64,000 nt of DNA from contig NZ_CP016537.2 of the NCBI RefSeq assembly GCF_001687585.2, positions 2,452,001 to 2,516,000 on the forward strand, written 5' to 3'. The stretch comes from Planococcus halocryophilus (GTDB lineage: Bacteria; Bacillota; Bacilli; Bacillales_A; Planococcaceae). Every line of letters begins with the position of its first letter. Position 1 is the first letter of the stretch. The notes under the pieces are model-generated. The model saw only the letters and a list, made by a program, of their open reading frames with translations. It was not told the origin of the DNA and ran no database searches. Below, piece by piece: positions 7,723 through 17,788 of this stretch. Made by a program: the position numbers and the translations under genes.

Positions 7723-7743
7723 GATTAACCCTCCCAGGAATAA

Positions 7744-8757
7744 TTAGATATTTCTATATCTACGAATAATATCTTCATCTTCAATCGAGACTAAGCTATC
7801 GTAAATTTGCTGATCATGAATTTTCTGGCCAAAATAGAATATACTTGGCTCACAGTTAGCAATTCCTTTTTTAATTTGCTTCTCGTTTGTTACATTACCT
7901 TGAAAGTCCCCACCTAGATGGAAAAAAGAATAATAGTTATCTTCTCCCCACTCAGCGATTTTTAACAATAATGTTCTCATTGTATTTTCGCTGTAAACAT
8001 CAGAGACACTGCCTCCAAGATGATAAAATATGGTATCTCCCATCGCAAGTACGTAGCAAGCTGAGACTAGCTTGTTTTCATGATATGCACCAAATAGGTG
8101 AAGATCTGACCCCATTGAGCTGATTAGCGCTTCAAAATAATCGTTAGTGAAAAAGTAGTAACTATCCGCTTCCTCTCTTCTTCTTGCGGCTGCATAATAC
8201 AATACTAGAAATTCAAACATATGCCGCACTGTCCCTAACTTTTTCACAACTAAATCCGCACTGTATTTACTTGTACTATTGTTGCTTAATTGAATTTTTT
8301 CAAAAGGATTCTCTATATCCTTTAAGTTAATTGTGTAGGTTTCAAATAATGGAGAAACTTTCAAATAGCTTTGAAAAAAATGAGCATTCTCTTTTAAAGG
8401 ATGAAAGCGTATATATTCAGCAATTATTTTTTCACTTTGACAATACGCCCTAAAAGCTTTTCTGAAATTCCCAGCTAAATTCGCACGATTTTTTTCTACT
8501 TTCAGTAAAGGCCCTCCATATCCAAAGGGAGTAGTCACATCATAAAAAGTAGATCCTCCCTCGCTCACTTGCCTTTTAATAAAAGGATAAACAACTTCCC
8601 CATCTCCATCTTTATAGTGAAAAAGAACCGCTTCTCCCGGGTCTAATTTAAGAGCTCCCAAAAAATATTGATTCGTATAGTAAATGTCTGTGATGTGTAA
8701 TGTATCAAGAATTTTTTTCCAGCGACTACGCTCTTGTATTGATATCAGCTCATACAT
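7744..8757 (-). CDS. FemAB/GNAT-like acyltransferase
   Basis: 337 residues. The layout matches the FemAB-like acetyltransferase (Acetyltransf_6) group: a first half with P-F-G-Y-G-G-P, and a second GNAT half with L-F-G-A-Y-H-E-N-K-L-V-S-A, then Y-H-L-G-G-S and H-L-G-G-D-F-Q-G. Relatives transfer amino acids or acyl groups to peptidoglycan precursors or exopolysaccharide; the acceptor here is unknown. It ends 21 bases upstream of 7722 and starts 28 bases after the chain-length protein gene. An operon with that gene suggests a cell-surface polymer role. Confidence 0.7.
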   Translation of the reverse strand: MYELISIQERSRWKKILDTLHITDIYYTNQYFLGALKLDPGEAVLFHYKDGDGEVVYPFIKRQVSEGGSTFYDVTTPFGYGGPLLKVEKNRANLAGNFRKAFRAYCQSEKIIAEYIRFHPLKENAHFFQSYLKVSPLFETYTINLKDIENPFEKIQLSNNSTSKYSADLVVKKLGTVRHMFEFLVLYYAAARRREEADSYYFFTNDYFEALISSMGSDLHLFGAYHENKLVSACYVLAMGDTIFYHLGGSVSDVYSENTMRTLLLKIAEWGEDNYYSFFHLGGDFQGNVTNEKQIKKGIANCEPSIFYFGQKIHDQQIYDSLVSIEDEDIIRRYRNI

Positions 8758-8785
8758 TCATTCCACCCCTACTTCACCTTGAAAA

Positions 8786-9448
8786 TCATTTGAAAACTGT
8801 CTGTAATTGTTGCTCGCTTTCTCCTACTTCTCTATCTCTATTTGCTACATTTTTTATCCCATTAATAACGAATACTAAAAGAGTGCTGAATGTAAGTCCT
8901 ATAAATGTCGCTATTGCGGTGTAAATTATGATTGCACTTTGACTCGGCTTTCTACTTTCACCTTCAGCTGGTGCTAAAGAAATAATGCTGACATTATCAA
9001 CTTGTAATGAATTTCTCACTTCTTCCTGAAAAACAACTGCCAAAGTATTAGCGATTTTGCTTGATTCATTATTATCGTAAGACAAAGTAGAAATTGTTAG
9101 AACTGGAGAATTATTTGTATAGCTCACATCTATTTGTTTACTAAGATCGGAAACAGAGTTTGCAAATTTAAGTTCTTCACTTACTTTCTCTAACACTTCT
9201 GGACTTTTGAGAAAAGCAGCATATGCTTCCGTCACTTGAGCCTCTGGCTTATTGTTTTCTTTTTCTAATTGTGAGCTTGTCAAAGGTTCCCCGATTAGCA
9301 ACTGACTAGTAGACTGATACTCAGGTTTTAAAAAAAACCCAAAAATGAACATTGTTGTAATCATTAAACAAAAAGTAAAGCTGATTACAAAATAAATTTG
9401 TTTTTTATAGCCTACTACCAAATGTTTTATGACTTTCAAATCATTCAT
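8786..9448 (-). CDS. Wzz/YveK-type polysaccharide chain-length protein, orphan of its kinase
   Basis: 220 residues from the ATG at 9448, which has GGAGG well placed upstream; an in-frame TTG at 9469 overlaps that site. Two transmembrane segments (about residues 20-42 and 175-197) flank an outside domain. The first segment is followed by P-E-Y-Q-S-T-S-Q-L-L-I, a Wzz signature. It resembles the YwqC-like protein at 53086-53874 (shared V-F-Q-E-E and V-D-N-V-S-I). Such proteins normally activate an adjacent BY-kinase; none is next to this one. It may have lost or never had a kinase partner. Confidence 0.75.
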   Translation of the reverse strand: MNDLKVIKHLVVGYKKQIYFVISFTFCLMITTMFIFGFFLKPEYQSTSQLLIGEPLTSSQLEKENNKPEAQVTEAYAAFLKSPEVLEKVSEELKFANSVSDLSKQIDVSYTNNSPVLTISTLSYDNNESSKIANTLAVVFQEEVRNSLQVDNVSIISLAPAEGESRKPSQSAIIIYTAIATFIGLTFSTLLVFVINGIKNVANRDREVGESEQQLQTVFK

Positions 9449-9690
9449 TATGGTCTCCTCCTTGTTCAAGAGCGTTAATCTAACTGTTATTTCTAAAAAT
9501 TCAGATTATTATAGTTCATTTATATCATACTTGAGTGGTTCTATCTACTCTTTTATATATTTTTTTAAATATTTAGATTTTTAAATAAGCATTTAGTCTA
9601 AAGACTTAAACCAATTTACGTTAAATGAAAGCAAGTTAGGTATTAAGTTATATTTTCATAAAATTCCCCCTTTACTACAAGCACAAACCA

Positions 9691-9727
9691 AAAAAAGCAT
9701 CTCTCAGAAAACCGAGAGATGCTTTTA
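9691..9727 (-). terminator. Terminator of small wHTH gene
   Basis: Stem AAAGCATCTCTC / GAGAGATGCTTT immediately after the stop at 9730, with a T-run on the minus strand. Confidence 0.85.
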
Positions 9728-9729
9728 TG

Positions 9730-10029
9730 TTATTCTTTCCATAATCCGATAATTCCATTCCTCCGATAAATAATTTCTTTTGACTCTAATATTTTTAACA
9801 CCTTGGTTAAAGTTTGATGAGAGATGTTAATATCGGTCGTAATTTCTTTGATCGTTTTAAAAAGCACACCTTCTTTTGAAGCATTCTTTAAAAAATACTG
9901 AATAAATCTTTCTCCAACTTCTGTTATTTTTTCAGTTTCTGATGAAAAGTATTCACGGCAATCATTTAATATCTTCTCTTCTGAAAATACATTTTTTGTG
10001 TTGTACACCTGATTCTCTACCACTTTCAC
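9730..10029 (-). CDS. Small winged-helix DNA-binding protein
   Basis: 99 residues with a GTG start at 10027-10029 and GGAGG 7 bases upstream. Residues about 58-98 form a winged helix: I-K-E-I-T-T-D-I-N-I-S-H-Q-T-L-T-K-V-L-K-I-L-E-S, then a wing ending G-I-I-G-L-W-K-E. The fold resembles RepL-like and MarR-like regulators, but no family can be named. It is the first minus-strand gene upstream of the Wzz/FemAB-like pair, separated by a terminator, so a link to them is only positional. A GGGTAT box at 10085-10090 could be part of a SigB promoter, though its -35 (GTATAT) is poor. Confidence 0.6.
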   Translation of the reverse strand: MKVVENQVYNTKNVFSEEKILNDCREYFSSETEKITEVGERFIQYFLKNASKEGVLFKTIKEITTDINISHQTLTKVLKILESKEIIYRRNGIIGLWKE

Positions 10030-10216
10030 CTAACCACCTCCGAAAATCACATCCCAGGGTATACACTTTTCACTTATTTTATCTATACCCTCTCTTTTTT
10101 AAAATATACATACTATTTCATTTAGTACTGATAATTCCAAAGTTACATATTAAAATTCCATTTTAAGGTTATAAACAAACGTCTCAAATCTAGAATTTTA
10201 ACTATTTTTGCACAAT

Positions 10217-10252
10217 AAAAAACAGGAAAAGAATACTCTTTTCCTGTTTTTT
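10217..10252 (-). terminator. Terminator after N-carbamoylase-like gene
   Basis: Stem AAACAGGAAAAGA / TCTTTTCCTGTTT flanked by A and T tracts. Confidence 0.85.
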
Positions 10253-10264
10253 ATTTGACTTACT

Positions 10265-11566
10265 TTATCGTTTCATTGCGTCTTCGATAAAGTCTTTTAA
10301 GACGTGAGTTCCCATTACACAATCATTTAAACTAGACCATTCTTTTGGATTATGACTAATCCCATCTTTACTTCTAACAAAAAGCATTGCAACTGGGATT
10401 GTTCGACCAAGATTCATTGCATCATGGCCGGCCCCACTCGGAATATATGTTGGTGCAATATCAAACTTGTTTAAAGAAGTCGCAAGACGACTTTGTAGAT
10501 CATTAGCGATAGGAACAGGTTTGATCCGTGTATTCAATTTAGTCGTTGCATGAACTTCATGTTTTATTGCGACTTTTTCTGCTTGCTCAATTAATTGCTC
10601 AATTAAAAGGTCTCTCGGTTCTTCATTAATGTCTCGAATATCAACTAGCATTTCCACTTTCTCAGGTATAACATTTGCTCCATTTGGAAAAACTTCTAAT
10701 TTCCCGACCGTAGCAACTGCAGTATTATTTATTGCTTTTGGAAATTTTGGAATCGATTGAAGAAATTCTGCTGCTGCTACTAAACAGTCTTTTCTACCAA
10801 TCATTGGAGTATTCCCTGCATGTCCTGCTTCACCATCAAATATAACTTTAAGCCATGCCGGTCCAGCAATTCCATTAACGATTCCAACTGGTTGACATGC
10901 TTGTTCGAGTTTTTTGCCTTGTTCAATGTGCACTTCTACGAATAATTCTAGTTCCGACAAATCTCGTTTAGCCGCTTTGAAAGATTCGATCGTGCTACCA
11001 TAATGAGCTAAAACCTGTTCTAATGTATCTCCATTATAATCACGCAGCTGTGCGATTTCTTCATCAGAAATGGCACCAATCATCGCTTGACTCCCTGTTA
11101 GCCCACTATTAAAACGCGATCCTTCTTCATCTGAAAAAACGATAACTTCGTAAGGTTTGTTAGGAGTATAGCCTGTTTCTTTCCACGCTTCCACTACTTC
11201 AAGTGCCGACAGAACACCAAGTGGACCGTCAAAGTTACCGCCATTCGGAACGCTGTCTACATGGGAGCCAGAAGCTATAGCTGGAGTTTTTTGCAACCCT
11301 TCCAAGCGAGCTGTAACATTCCCCGCTCCATCTTCGGATACCTTTAATCCCGATTCTTTCATCCATTTCTTCACAAGTGCCTTCGCAGCTTTTTCTTCAT
11401 CCGAAAAGCCAGGTCGTTTTATACCGCCAACTTGAACAAAACCAATCTGAGACAATTCGAATAATCGTTTTGCAATACGCTCCCCGTTAATACCTGAATG
11501 ACTAAGTTTATGATCATAATCTTTTAATAACTCTTCATACAAAGGGTTGTCATTTGTTTTTTGCAT
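10265..11566 (-). CDS. M20 family N-carbamoyl-L-amino-acid hydrolase / allantoate amidohydrolase-like
   Basis: 433 residues. Dinuclear metal motifs are visible: G-S-H-V-D-S-V-P-N-G-G-N-F-D-G-P-L-G-V with metal-binding His and Asp, and D-E-E-G-S-R-F. G-A-G-H-D-A-M-N near the C-terminus is typical of the hydantoinase/carbamoylase group. The enzyme releases free amino acid or ureidoglycolate from an N-carbamoyl compound; which substrate cannot be told. It lies 20 bases after the other M20 gene, with a good AGGAGG. The two hydrolases and the upstream permease probably form a uptake-and-hydrolysis operon. Confidence 0.85.
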   Translation of the reverse strand: MQKTNDNPLYEELLKDYDHKLSHSGINGERIAKRLFELSQIGFVQVGGIKRPGFSDEEKAAKALVKKWMKESGLKVSEDGAGNVTARLEGLQKTPAIASGSHVDSVPNGGNFDGPLGVLSALEVVEAWKETGYTPNKPYEVIVFSDEEGSRFNSGLTGSQAMIGAISDEEIAQLRDYNGDTLEQVLAHYGSTIESFKAAKRDLSELELFVEVHIEQGKKLEQACQPVGIVNGIAGPAWLKVIFDGEAGHAGNTPMIGRKDCLVAAAEFLQSIPKFPKAINNTAVATVGKLEVFPNGANVIPEKVEMLVDIRDINEEPRDLLIEQLIEQAEKVAIKHEVHATTKLNTRIKPVPIANDLQSRLATSLNKFDIAPTYIPSGAGHDAMNLGRTIPVAMLFVRSKDGISHNPKEWSSLNDCVMGTHVLKDFIEDAMKR

Positions 11567-11586
11567 AATATCCTCCTTATTTCTAG

Positions 11587-12765
11587 TTATTTAGTTAAGA
11601 AAGACCATGCATATTGTGCATAAAGTTCTGCACCTATTATCATCGCATCTTCATCTACATTAAATTTCCCATGATGATGTGCCCACTGTGTATCTTTCTC
11701 AGTATTACCACTACCCACTAACGCAAAGCTTCCTGGAACTTCGTCTAAATAAAACGAAAAATCTTCTCCACCCATTGTTGGTTTTTCTACATAAAGGGAA
11801 CTTTCACCAAAAGCTTCAATTGCCACTTCTTGAACTAATTGCGCACTTTCTTCTCCATTAATGACGGCTTGTGTCCCGCGAATATATTCAACTTCTGCAT
11901 TTCCTCCATATATCGCAGCTGTGTGATCTGCATAGATCTTAAGTTGCTTTTCAATATGATTACGTGTCGCAGGATCAAAGCATCTCACCGTTCCTTCAAT
12001 AACCGCATTTTCAGCGATAATATTAAAGCGAGTTCCCACAACCATTTTTCCAATTGTCACAACTGCTGACTGTTGGGGATCAACCGTACGCGACACGACA
12101 GATTGTACATTCATCACAAATGAAGATGCAATAATTGCCGCATCAATACAATCTTGAGGCATCGCACCGTGCCCTCCTTGACCTTTAAAATGGATTTTAA
12201 AAATATCGGCAGAAGCAAACGCTGGTCCTGAATTACAAGCTATTTTTCCCGTTTCACTTTGAGACCAAATATGAATACCGAATACATTATCAACGTCTTT
12301 TACCGCACCTTGCTCAACCATCGCTTTTGCACCCGTCGCTACTTCTTCAGCAGGCTGGAAGATAAAACGAACATTTCCTGAAATCTCTTCTTTTATGCTG
12401 ACCAACGATTTAGCCGCTGTTAAAAGCATCGCTGTGTGAACATCGTGCCCACATGCATGCATTTTTCCGAGCTCTTTGGACTTGTACGCCAAATCTGTAT
12501 TTAGTTCTTCAACAGACAGTGCGTCCATATCCGCTCTAAGCGCAACAGTTTTTCCTTCTTTACCACCTTTAAGCTCAGCTACTACACCTGTTGGTTCCAT
12601 CTTACGCGCTTCAATACCAAGCTCTGTTAAGTATTCATAAACGAATTGAGAAGTTTGAAACTCTTCCCATGATAATTCCGGCTCACTATGAAGCTTGCGA
12701 CGGATACTAATCATTTCATCGCTATTCTCTTTTATCGATTTTTTTATCGCTTGGTTAATCATCAT
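11587..12765 (-). CDS. M20D amidohydrolase (hippurate/N-acyl-amino-acid hydrolase-like)
   Basis: 392 residues, the standard M20D length. Motifs include R-A-D-M-D-A-L, M-H-A-C-G-H-D-V-H-T-A-M (metal Cys/His) and F-Q-P-A-E-E, and M-G-G-E-D-F-S-F near the C-terminus. Family members cleave N-acyl amino acids (hippurate, N-acetyl compounds, indole-acetyl conjugates). GGAGGGG precedes the ATG at 12765. It lies between the permease and the carbamoylase-like gene on the same strand, which suggests joint use of N-substituted amino acids as carbon or nitrogen source. Confidence 0.85.
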   Translation of the reverse strand: MMINQAIKKSIKENSDEMISIRRKLHSEPELSWEEFQTSQFVYEYLTELGIEARKMEPTGVVAELKGGKEGKTVALRADMDALSVEELNTDLAYKSKELGKMHACGHDVHTAMLLTAAKSLVSIKEEISGNVRFIFQPAEEVATGAKAMVEQGAVKDVDNVFGIHIWSQSETGKIACNSGPAFASADIFKIHFKGQGGHGAMPQDCIDAAIIASSFVMNVQSVVSRTVDPQQSAVVTIGKMVVGTRFNIIAENAVIEGTVRCFDPATRNHIEKQLKIYADHTAAIYGGNAEVEYIRGTQAVINGEESAQLVQEVAIEAFGESSLYVEKPTMGGEDFSFYLDEVPGSFALVGSGNTEKDTQWAHHHGKFNVDEDAMIIGAELYAQYAWSFLTK

Positions 12766-12826
12766 AAATCCCCTCCGATTATCTCGATAAACATCTATTC
12801 AAGTTTCTTTTTATTATGCATGTGTC

Positions 12827-14023
12827 TTATAGGAATCCGACGAAAATACCTGCTAAAATAACCGAAACAATGGTAACGGTGATAAATCCGGCCACTAACA
12901 TTGGTGGTAACATATGACTTGTTAGGACTTCGCGTTCTTTTTCATCCTTTGTTAATGAATTGATCACTTCTACCGTAATAATATAGTCTGCTGGGAATCC
13001 GTAAAGAGCAGTCAATGAAACTGCAAAAGCCATTTCTTTGCTGACTTTAAGAAGTTTTCCAACGATAAATGAAAAGATATACATACCAACGACACCAATC
13101 ACGATACAGCCGATTAATGGGTAAAGAATCTCAAGCATCATACTCGGTGTAGCATTTTTTAACCCATCAAAAATGAATAGTAGGAGTGCCATGATCGCAA
13201 ATCCGAAACCATTTGCTTTTTGTAGCGGATGACGTTCAAGAAAACCAATGCTACGAGCAATTACACCAAACAATAAACATAAGACAAACGGACTGATTTC
13301 AACTACTGGTGTTAGAAGTGTTGCTGTTAAATAAGCTAAGTAACCAACTAAAGCCAAACGGAAAAACTTAAAAAAGTCGGTATTGTATTTATCCGGCATT
13401 TTCGCAAACATACGAGGCTCTTTCACCGCTTTATCAACAGTTCCTGGTTGATTGGTAGGCATTTCTTTTAATATTAGCTCGTTATTTCTGTATTTTGTTA
13501 GAAGGTTTTCCCCTTCTTTTTTCAGCATAATTGAAGTAAGTGGATAACCTGCAAAACCTTGAACAACGTATATTACAATTGCAAAGACAGCTAATGTTGG
13601 AAATCCAGCTGCTGCTGCGCCCTCAGACATGATTAAAGCCGATACTAATCCACCAACTAAAGGAGGAATGGCAACTACAACTGTTTGGTAGTCAAACAGT
13701 AAAGTTCCGATACCGAACAAAGCAGCAATAATTCCTGCAATACCAGACAGTGCTATTAAAATAGTTCTCCACTGATCTTTCAATTCTTGTAAAGACAATA
13801 AAGTTCCCATATTTGTAATCAATAAATAGATAAGCATTACAGCAACAGCTGGTGGTACACCTGAAAGCGCAACAATATCAGCAGGAAAGAATGTCCAATA
13901 CCCTAGTAAGAACAAGACTCCACTCACAAATATTGAAGGTATCCAAGCTTTTGTGCGAATTGAAACTGCTTCACCGATAAATAAGACTAAAACTATAATT
14001 GATAATGCGAGCATTTGAGCCAT
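12827..14023 (-). CDS. Multi-pass membrane protein, probable transporter for the M20 operon
   Basis: 398 residues with about eleven hydrophobic segments and one hydrophilic loop at roughly residues 175-225. No transporter family is recognised with confidence. Features that may help are the P-P-L-V-G-G-L-V-S-A-L-I-M-S-E-G-A-A segment and Y-G-F-P-A-D-Y near the end. It is the first gene of the likely operon with the two M20 hydrolases, so import of their substrate is the obvious guess. GAGGAGG lies before the ATG, and a perfect 14-bp inverted repeat lies just upstream. Confidence 0.65.
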   Translation of the reverse strand: MAQMLALSIIVLVLFIGEAVSIRTKAWIPSIFVSGVLFLLGYWTFFPADIVALSGVPPAVAVMLIYLLITNMGTLLSLQELKDQWRTILIALSGIAGIIAALFGIGTLLFDYQTVVVAIPPLVGGLVSALIMSEGAAAAGFPTLAVFAIVIYVVQGFAGYPLTSIMLKKEGENLLTKYRNNELILKEMPTNQPGTVDKAVKEPRMFAKMPDKYNTDFFKFFRLALVGYLAYLTATLLTPVVEISPFVLCLLFGVIARSIGFLERHPLQKANGFGFAIMALLLFIFDGLKNATPSMMLEILYPLIGCIVIGVVGMYIFSFIVGKLLKVSKEMAFAVSLTALYGFPADYIITVEVINSLTKDEKEREVLTSHMLPPMLVAGFITVTIVSVILAGIFVGFL

Positions 14024-14047
14024 TTTATTTCCTCCTCTTTTCTTTTG

Positions 14048-14081
14048 TCAGCTTAAAACTATTATTTTAGTTTTAAGCTGA
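14048..14081. promoter_or_regulatory. Perfect 14-bp inverted repeat upstream of permease gene
   Basis: Arms TCAGCTTAAAACTA (14048-14061) and TAGTTTTAAGCTGA (14068-14081) with a 6-base centre. It begins 25 bases upstream of the permease ATG. No T-tract follows in the direction of that gene, so an operator or mRNA leader hairpin is more likely than a terminator. Confidence 0.55.
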
Positions 14082-14352
14082 ATATTTTCACTATTGCAAT
14101 AGTATCACACTGATTAGGCTTTATATATCGAATTTTAAAACTATTTTGAAATAACATTAACTTTGTTTAGAATTCTAATAGATAGAAATCGCTTCCATTA
14201 CCTATATATTGCATATTTTAAGGTATTTATAATCTTTTTATTTTGTGTCGGAATTGTGAACAGGCAACTCCTATCTTTTCTCTAAGCGTTTATTCAGGAT
14301 AATTTAGAGGTATTTATTAGGATACGCAAAAATCAAAGGAGGATGTCGAAGC
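14082..14352. other. Divergent promoter region permease / gabD
   Basis: AT-rich non-coding stretch of about 270 bases. The only other signal seen is a SigB-like promoter for gabD at 14288-14313. Confidence 0.5.
14288..14313 (+). promoter_or_regulatory. SigB-like promoter of gabD
   Basis: GTTTAT (14288-14293), 14-base spacer, AGGTAT (14308-14313); 40 bases before the gabD ATG. Confidence 0.45.
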
Positions 14353-15777
14353 ATGGATGGTAGACATTATATTAATGGAGAATGGTCAAATACAGGTGAT
14401 GGCAAAATTGATGTTATGAACCCTGCAACAGGTGAAGTCATAGGATCAGTACCTAACGGTGGGGAGCAAGAAGCAACAGATGCAATTGAAGCTGCATCTG
14501 CAGCTTTTCCAGAATGGTCAAAAACGACAGCTTATCACCGTGCAGATCTTTTAATGAAATGGCATGATTTATTGCTTGAACATAAAGAGGAAATTGGAGA
14601 GATTTTAACAAAAGAAATGGGCAAACCTCTCGCCGAAGCGATTGGGGAAATTGAGTACTCTGCTTCTTTTGTATCATGGTTCGCTGAAGAAGGTAAACGC
14701 ATGTACGGACGGACAATCCCTGCTTCGAAAGAAGGCAAACGTATCCAAATTAATAAACAGCCTGTTGGGGTTGTTGTCTCGATCACACCTTGGAATTTCC
14801 CAGCTGCTATGATGGCGAGAAAAATGGCACCCGCTCTTGCAGCTGGATGCACATTTGTAGCGAAACCGGCTAAAATGACACCATTAACAGCAGTTAAAAT
14901 GTATGAATTAGCGATTGAAGCGGGTTTCCCTAAAGGCGTCATCAACTTAGTAACAGGGAGTGCTAGTAAAATCGGAAAAGTATTTACTAGTCATCCTGAT
15001 GTTCGTAAACTTACCTTTACTGGATCAACTGAAATTGGCAAAGAGTTGATGAAACAAGCATCAGAAACGATGTTAAACTTATCACTTGAATTAGGCGGAC
15101 ACGCACCAATCATCGTCTTAGAAGATGCAGATATGGAGTTGGCCATCGAAGGCGTCATTGCTTCGAAATTCCGCAATGCTGGACAAACATGTGTATGCGG
15201 TAACCGCATTTATGTGCAACAAAGCATTGCATATGAGTTTTCTAAAAAACTTGGAGAAGCTGCAAGCCAACTGAAAGTTGGTAATGGCTTAGATGAAGGC
15301 GTAAAAATTGGTCCTTTAGTAGATAAAGATGGCTATGAAAAAGTAGAAAAACATGTTCAAGATGCTGTTGAAAAAGGTGCAAAAGTGCTTGTTGGTGGAG
15401 ACGGTCGCACTGAAAATAATGCTTATTTCTATAACCCAACCGTTTTAACTAATGCTACATCAGACATGTTGGTTATGAACGAAGAAACGTTTGGCCCTGT
15501 TGCGCCGATTATGACGTTCGAAACAGATGAAGAAGCAGTTCAATTAGCTAATAATACACGCTTTGGATTAGCAGCTTACTTTTTCACTGAAAGTATGTCG
15601 CGCGGCACTTATATCTCTGAAAATCTTGACTATGGCATTGTCGGATGGAACGACGGTGCACCATCCACTGCACAAGCTCCATTTGGTGGCATGAAAGAAA
15701 GTGGCGTTGGACGTGAAGGCGGACAAGAAGGGTTAGAAGCCTTCTTAGAAACCAAATATATTTCGATCAAAGTTTAA
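14353..15777 (+). CDS. gabD: Succinate-semialdehyde dehydrogenase (aldehyde dehydrogenase family)
   Basis: 474 residues, full length. The aldehyde dehydrogenase landmarks are present: T-P-W-N-F-P, the glutamate region L-E-L-G-G-H-A-P, the catalytic Cys280 in G-Q-T-C-V-C, E-E-T-F-G-P-V and P-F-G-G-M-K-E-S-G at the end. The second Cys two residues after the catalytic one is typical of GabD. It oxidises succinate semialdehyde to succinate with NAD(P)+, the end of GABA breakdown. AAAGGAGG precedes the start. No GABA aminotransferase is adjacent, so assignment to GabD over another aldehyde dehydrogenase is by motif only. Confidence 0.85.
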   Translation: MDGRHYINGEWSNTGDGKIDVMNPATGEVIGSVPNGGEQEATDAIEAASAAFPEWSKTTAYHRADLLMKWHDLLLEHKEEIGEILTKEMGKPLAEAIGEIEYSASFVSWFAEEGKRMYGRTIPASKEGKRIQINKQPVGVVVSITPWNFPAAMMARKMAPALAAGCTFVAKPAKMTPLTAVKMYELAIEAGFPKGVINLVTGSASKIGKVFTSHPDVRKLTFTGSTEIGKELMKQASETMLNLSLELGGHAPIIVLEDADMELAIEGVIASKFRNAGQTCVCGNRIYVQQSIAYEFSKKLGEAASQLKVGNGLDEGVKIGPLVDKDGYEKVEKHVQDAVEKGAKVLVGGDGRTENNAYFYNPTVLTNATSDMLVMNEETFGPVAPIMTFETDEEAVQLANNTRFGLAAYFFTESMSRGTYISENLDYGIVGWNDGAPSTAQAPFGGMKESGVGREGGQEGLEAFLETKYISIKV

Positions 15778-15783
15778 CTTAAA

Positions 15784-15823
15784 TAAAGAAGCTGCTCCGA
15801 ATTTCGGAGCAGCTTCTTTATTG
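15784..15823. terminator. Bidirectional terminator gabD / thrB
   Basis: Stem AAAGAAGCTGCTCCGAA / TTCGGAGCAGCTTCTTT between convergent genes. Confidence 0.88.
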
Positions 15824-15824
15824 T

Positions 15825-16730
15825 TTATAACACTGTTTCACAGATTTTAATCCCTTTAGAAGATGGTTTTGTTACCAGACTTTCATAAAGCGGAAATTTC
15901 TCTGCTAATTGTGCAGCTACCATTTTTTCCTGTCCTTTTTCGACAGCGATGAATAAAGAAGGTCCTGCTCCGCTAATAGCCATGCCATATACTCCAAGCT
16001 CTAAGCAGCTTTGCTGAATTTGTTCAAAGTCTTGAAATTTACTTTTGCGGTAAGGTTCATGAAAAACATCCTTTTGCATCATTCGTCCTGCAAGTTTCCA
16101 ATCACCTCTTACTAAAGCTGCGGCTAATACATTTCCAGAAGCGCCACCTCGTATCGCCGTTTTGTAAGGTAAACTTTCAGGCAACAGATTACGTGATTCT
16201 GAAGTTAAAAATTCAGTAGGTGGAACTAAAATGACTACGCCAATCTCGACGTCCACAACATGAATGACCTCTAAATCCTCATCATCAAAATAAGAAATCG
16301 TCAATCCACCGAGAAGTGATGCTGAAATGTTATCTGGATGCCCTTCCATTTCCGTACCGATTTTCAATTTCTCTTTCATTGAAAGTTGCAAATCAATTAA
16401 ACGATCGGCAATTTCAATGCCTGCAGCAATAGCTGAAGCACTGCTGCCAAGTCCTCTACTTAATGGAATTTCTGTATCGATGATCAGTTTTGCAGTTGGC
16501 AATGACCGCTTGTATTGATCGGCAACTGCTTGAGCTGTTGCAACAATTAAATTGTCAGTACCCGTTGCAAGTTGCTTGTACCCTTGATCTTTGTATTCTA
16601 CCTGCCACGAAGCCGATGGTGAAACATGAACAAACATATGGAGGTCTAATGCAAGACCAATCGAATCAAATCCAGGACCGAGATTCGCAGTAGAAGCTGG
16701 AACTGTTAATGAAAACTCTTTCCAACTCAT
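15825..16730 (-). CDS. thrB: Homoserine kinase
   Basis: 301 residues from the ATG at 16730, which overlaps the thrC stop by four bases (ATGA). GGAG lies 7 bases upstream; an earlier in-frame start at 16760 is inside thrC. GHMP-kinase motifs are visible: N-L-G-P-G-F-D-S-I near the start and the phosphate loop [12 protein letters not shown]. The enzyme phosphorylates homoserine for threonine synthase. It is the last gene of hom-thrC-thrB, the order found in Bacillus. Confidence 0.95.
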   Translation of the reverse strand: MSWKEFSLTVPASTANLGPGFDSIGLALDLHMFVHVSPSASWQVEYKDQGYKQLATGTDNLIVATAQAVADQYKRSLPTAKLIIDTEIPLSRGLGSSASAIAAGIEIADRLIDLQLSMKEKLKIGTEMEGHPDNISASLLGGLTISYFDDEDLEVIHVVDVEIGVVILVPPTEFLTSESRNLLPESLPYKTAIRGGASGNVLAAALVRGDWKLAGRMMQKDVFHEPYRKSKFQDFEQIQQSCLELGVYGMAISGAGPSLFIAVEKGQEKMVAAQLAEKFPLYESLVTKPSSKGIKICETVL

Positions 16731-17788
16731 ACTTTCACTCCTTTTTTTAAATCCTCCCAAAATTGTTCCATATCTTCTGGAACGAGTAGCGCTTTGTGCT
16801 GGTTAACTGAAATAGCAGTTTCAGGATCTTTCAGGCCATTCCCTGTTAACACTGCTACTACTTTAGAACCTTTTTCTAAAAGACCACTTTCAACTTGTTT
16901 TTTAATACCCGCAATTGATGCACACGATGCTGGCTCTGCGAAAACTCCTTCAGTAGAAGCTAACATTTGGTAAGCTTCTAAAATTTCTTCATCAGTAGCA
17001 GCTAAAATCGTGCCGTTTGATTCATCTAAGGCATTTAAAGCCAACTGCCAGCTTGCTGGATTCCCAATACGGATAGCTGTAGCAACAGTTTCTGGGTTTT
17101 CTACTACTTTATTGTGAACGATTGGTGCCGCTCCAGCTGCTTGTACACCTAGAAGTGTTGGACGTTGTTCGCCAGTGCGCTCAGCGTATTCTGTGAACCC
17201 TTTCCAAGATGCTGAGATATTGCCTGCATTGCCAACTGGTAAAGCAAAAACGTCCGGCACTTGTCCCAACTGATTAATAACTTCAAAAGCAATTGTTTTT
17301 TGTCCTTCTAGGCGGTATGGGTTAACGGAATTAACTAATGCGATACCCGCTTCTTGACCGACTTCTCGCACCATTTGAAGAGCTTCATCAAAATTCCCTT
17401 TAATTTCAAGAATTTCTGCTCCGTACATTTTGGCTTGTGCTAACTTACCAAGCGCAATACGTCCTTCTGGAATAACGACAATTGTGCGCATACCGGCTCG
17501 AGCGCCGTAAGCTGCAGCGGATGCAGAAGTATTTCCCGTTGAAGCACAAATCAACACCGTTTTCCCTTCTTCTTTTGCTTTGGCAACTGCCATTACCATA
17601 CCGCGGTCTTTAAATGAACCGGTTGGATTTGCACCTTCTAATTTTACGTAAAGCTCAATGCCCCATTCTTTTGAAAGTTTCTCTAAATGAACGAGCGGTG
17701 TATTGCCTTCTTGTAAAGTTAGTGAAGGGGTATTTTCTGTGACGGGTAGCCACTCTTTATGTTCTTCGATTAGACCTTGCCATCTCAT
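16727..17788 (-). CDS. thrC: Threonine synthase
   Basis: 353 residues, the Bacillus-type short threonine synthase. The PLP lysine is K60 in T-G-S-F-K-D-R-G-M, and the phosphate-binding G-N-A-G-N-I-S-A is present. It converts O-phosphohomoserine to threonine. It overlaps hom upstream and thrB downstream by four bases each, so the three genes are translationally coupled. Confidence 0.95.
   Translation of the reverse strand: MRWQGLIEEHKEWLPVTENTPSLTLQEGNTPLVHLEKLSKEWGIELYVKLEGANPTGSFKDRGMVMAVAKAKEEGKTVLICASTGNTSASAAAYGARAGMRTIVVIPEGRIALGKLAQAKMYGAEILEIKGNFDEALQMVREVGQEAGIALVNSVNPYRLEGQKTIAFEVINQLGQVPDVFALPVGNAGNISASWKGFTEYAERTGEQRPTLLGVQAAGAAPIVHNKVVENPETVATAIRIGNPASWQLALNALDESNGTILAATDEEILEAYQMLASTEGVFAEPASCASIAGIKKQVESGLLEKGSKVVAVLTGNGLKDPETAISVNQHKALLVPEDMEQFWEDLKKGVKV

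Noticed and set aside
10053..10090. SigB promoter for the small winged-helix gene
   Set aside because: A GGGTAT box is present but the -35 (GTATAT) is poor, so it was not listed with the others.
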